This document shows positions 63,375-64,000 of a stretch of 64,000 bases of DNA, one piece after another. A model generated the notes under the pieces. That model was given only the letters and a program-made list of their open reading frames with translations, was not told the origin of the DNA and ran no database searches. Both the position numbers and the translations under genes were made by a program. Source of the stretch: Candidatus Acidiflorens stordalenmirensis (lineage in GTDB: Bacteria > Acidobacteriota > Terriglobia > Terriglobales > Acidobacteriaceae). The DNA is taken from assembly GCA_003139995.1 (NCBI GenBank), contig PLIC01000110.1:43172-107171 (forward strand), in the 5' to 3' direction. Positions within the stretch are counted from its first letter, which is position 1, and the number at the start of each line of letters is the position of its first letter.

Positions 63375-64000
63375 GTGCTCGTCTTTTGGATTCTTTTCAA
63401 CCTGTTTGTGGTGGCGATGCTGACGCTCGACCTGGGCGTGCTGAATCGCCGCTGTCACCGCGTCAGCTTTCGCGAAGCGCTTGCCTGGTCGGGGGTCTGG
63501 ATCGGGCTGGCGGCCGCGTTTGCGGTGCTGGTGTTGTTCTGGCACGGACGGGCTCAGGCGCTCCAGTTCGTGACCGGCTATGTAATTGAACTATCGCTCA
63601 GCGTCGACAACCTATTCGTATTTCTCGTCATCTTCCGCTATTTCAAAGTGCCCGACCAGTATCAACACAAAGTGCTGTTCTGGGGAATTCTCGGGGCGCT
63701 GCTCATGCGGGGTGCGTTCATCGTGGCGGGCGTGGGCCTGATCCGTCGCTTCGGTTGGATCACCTACGCATTCGGCGCTTTGCTCGTTTATTCGGGACTC
63801 AAGCTGCTGCGGCAGGGCGAAACGGAAATTCATCCCCAGAAAAATCCTGTTCTGCGTCTCTTCCGCGGAACTTTCCCGGTGACGGAAGAGTATGTGGGCG
63901 GGCAGTTCTTTACGCGGCGATCTGCCGCGCCAAAGAACGGATTTTACGCGACTCCGCTCCTGCTGGTGCTCTTGGTGGTCGAGACCAGCGACATTCTTTT
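63375..64000 (+). CDS. TerC family membrane protein (3' end cut by window)
   Basis: The visible ~208 residues include membrane segments FWILFNLFVVAMLTLDLGVL and AWSGVWIGLAAAFAVLVLF. The TerC signature is ELSLSVDNLFVFLVIFRYFKVP, with conserved Asp and Asn inside the membrane, followed by VLFWGILGALLMRGAFIV. TerC proteins are tied to tellurite resistance and metal (Mn) export. Start GTG 63375 is inferred; no strong ribosome site is seen. The C-terminal half is outside the window. Confidence 0.88.
   Translation, partial: MLVFWILFNLFVVAMLTLDLGVLNRRCHRVSFREALAWSGVWIGLAAAFAVLVLFWHGRAQALQFVTGYVIELSLSVDNLFVFLVIFRYFKVPDQYQHKVLFWGILGALLMRGAFIVAGVGLIRRFGWITYAFGALLVYSGLKLLRQGETEIHPQKNPVLRLFRGTFPVTEEYVGGQFFTRRSAAPKNGFYATPLLLVLLVVETSDIL

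Noticed and set aside
61910..63400. A 496-codon minus-strand frame opposite the M28 peptidase
   Set aside because: Shadow frame produced by codon bias; the plus-strand peptidase has all catalytic motifs.

Overview
The window looks like chromosomal DNA of an Acidobacteriota bacterium, most likely a Terriglobales/Koribacter-type soil lineage. This is an inference from family content, not a database match. The supporting signs are an Oar-type TonB receptor with an N-terminal carboxypeptidase-like domain, many secreted glycosidases, a membrane-anchored protein with a short N-terminal domain that I associate with acidobacterial regulators, moderately high GC, and several dispersed palindromic intergenic repeats.

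Layout. 1-1732 (minus): purQ followed by a partial B12/radical-SAM gene. 2135-3739: a flavin amine-oxidase/UDP-galactopyranose-mutase-like protein. 3897-5234: an IS4-type element with a frameshifted transposase, then about 1 kb with no gene. 6257-8960: a frameshifted GH2 exo-glucosaminidase-like gene, divergent from a membrane-anchored regulator-like protein. 10937-20260: a tightly overlapping four-gene operon (1862-residue TPR protein, secreted unknown protein, small penicillin-binding transpeptidase, SpoIID/LytB protein), the best candidate here for an undescribed cell-wall system. 20338-25779: a Leloir galactose operon (galK, galE, galT, sugar porter).

26254-37793 is a fermentative/acetyl-CoA block: a dihydroorotate-dehydrogenase-like protein, pyruvate:ferredoxin oxidoreductase, a Pat-like acyl-CoA synthetase/GNAT fusion, OsmC, a Crp/Fnr regulator, an acetyl-CoA hydrolase/CoA-transferase and an RsbRD-N protein. 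Three GTGA-N6-TCAC boxes lie in front of three transcription units of this block. The Crp/Fnr protein has the Arg-Glu-x3-Arg recognition helix that reads GTGA, so this is a plausible local regulon.

37823-52322 is a glycan-utilisation locus transcribed leftwards (two-domain secreted DUF4434-like protein, GH, ROK kinase, SIS isomerase, FHS sugar transporter, clan-A GH, beta-propeller GH, TonB receptor) and headed by a divergent UTRA-type GntR regulator. A 130-bp element with terminal inverted repeats sits inside it.

52323-64000: tmRNA next to a degraded stretch, small lipoproteins and membrane proteins, PPK2, a PP2C phosphatase, an Rrf2-ssuABC sulfur-uptake operon, an M28 peptidase and the start of a TerC protein. 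Repeats recur throughout: a G/C palindrome family (two copies), a REP-like palindrome (two copies), an octamer array, and three in-frame 12-15 bp minisatellites within coding sequences of neighbouring loci. Several genes carry single-base frameshifts in or near short homopolymers, so sequencing error must be excluded before calling them pseudogenes.
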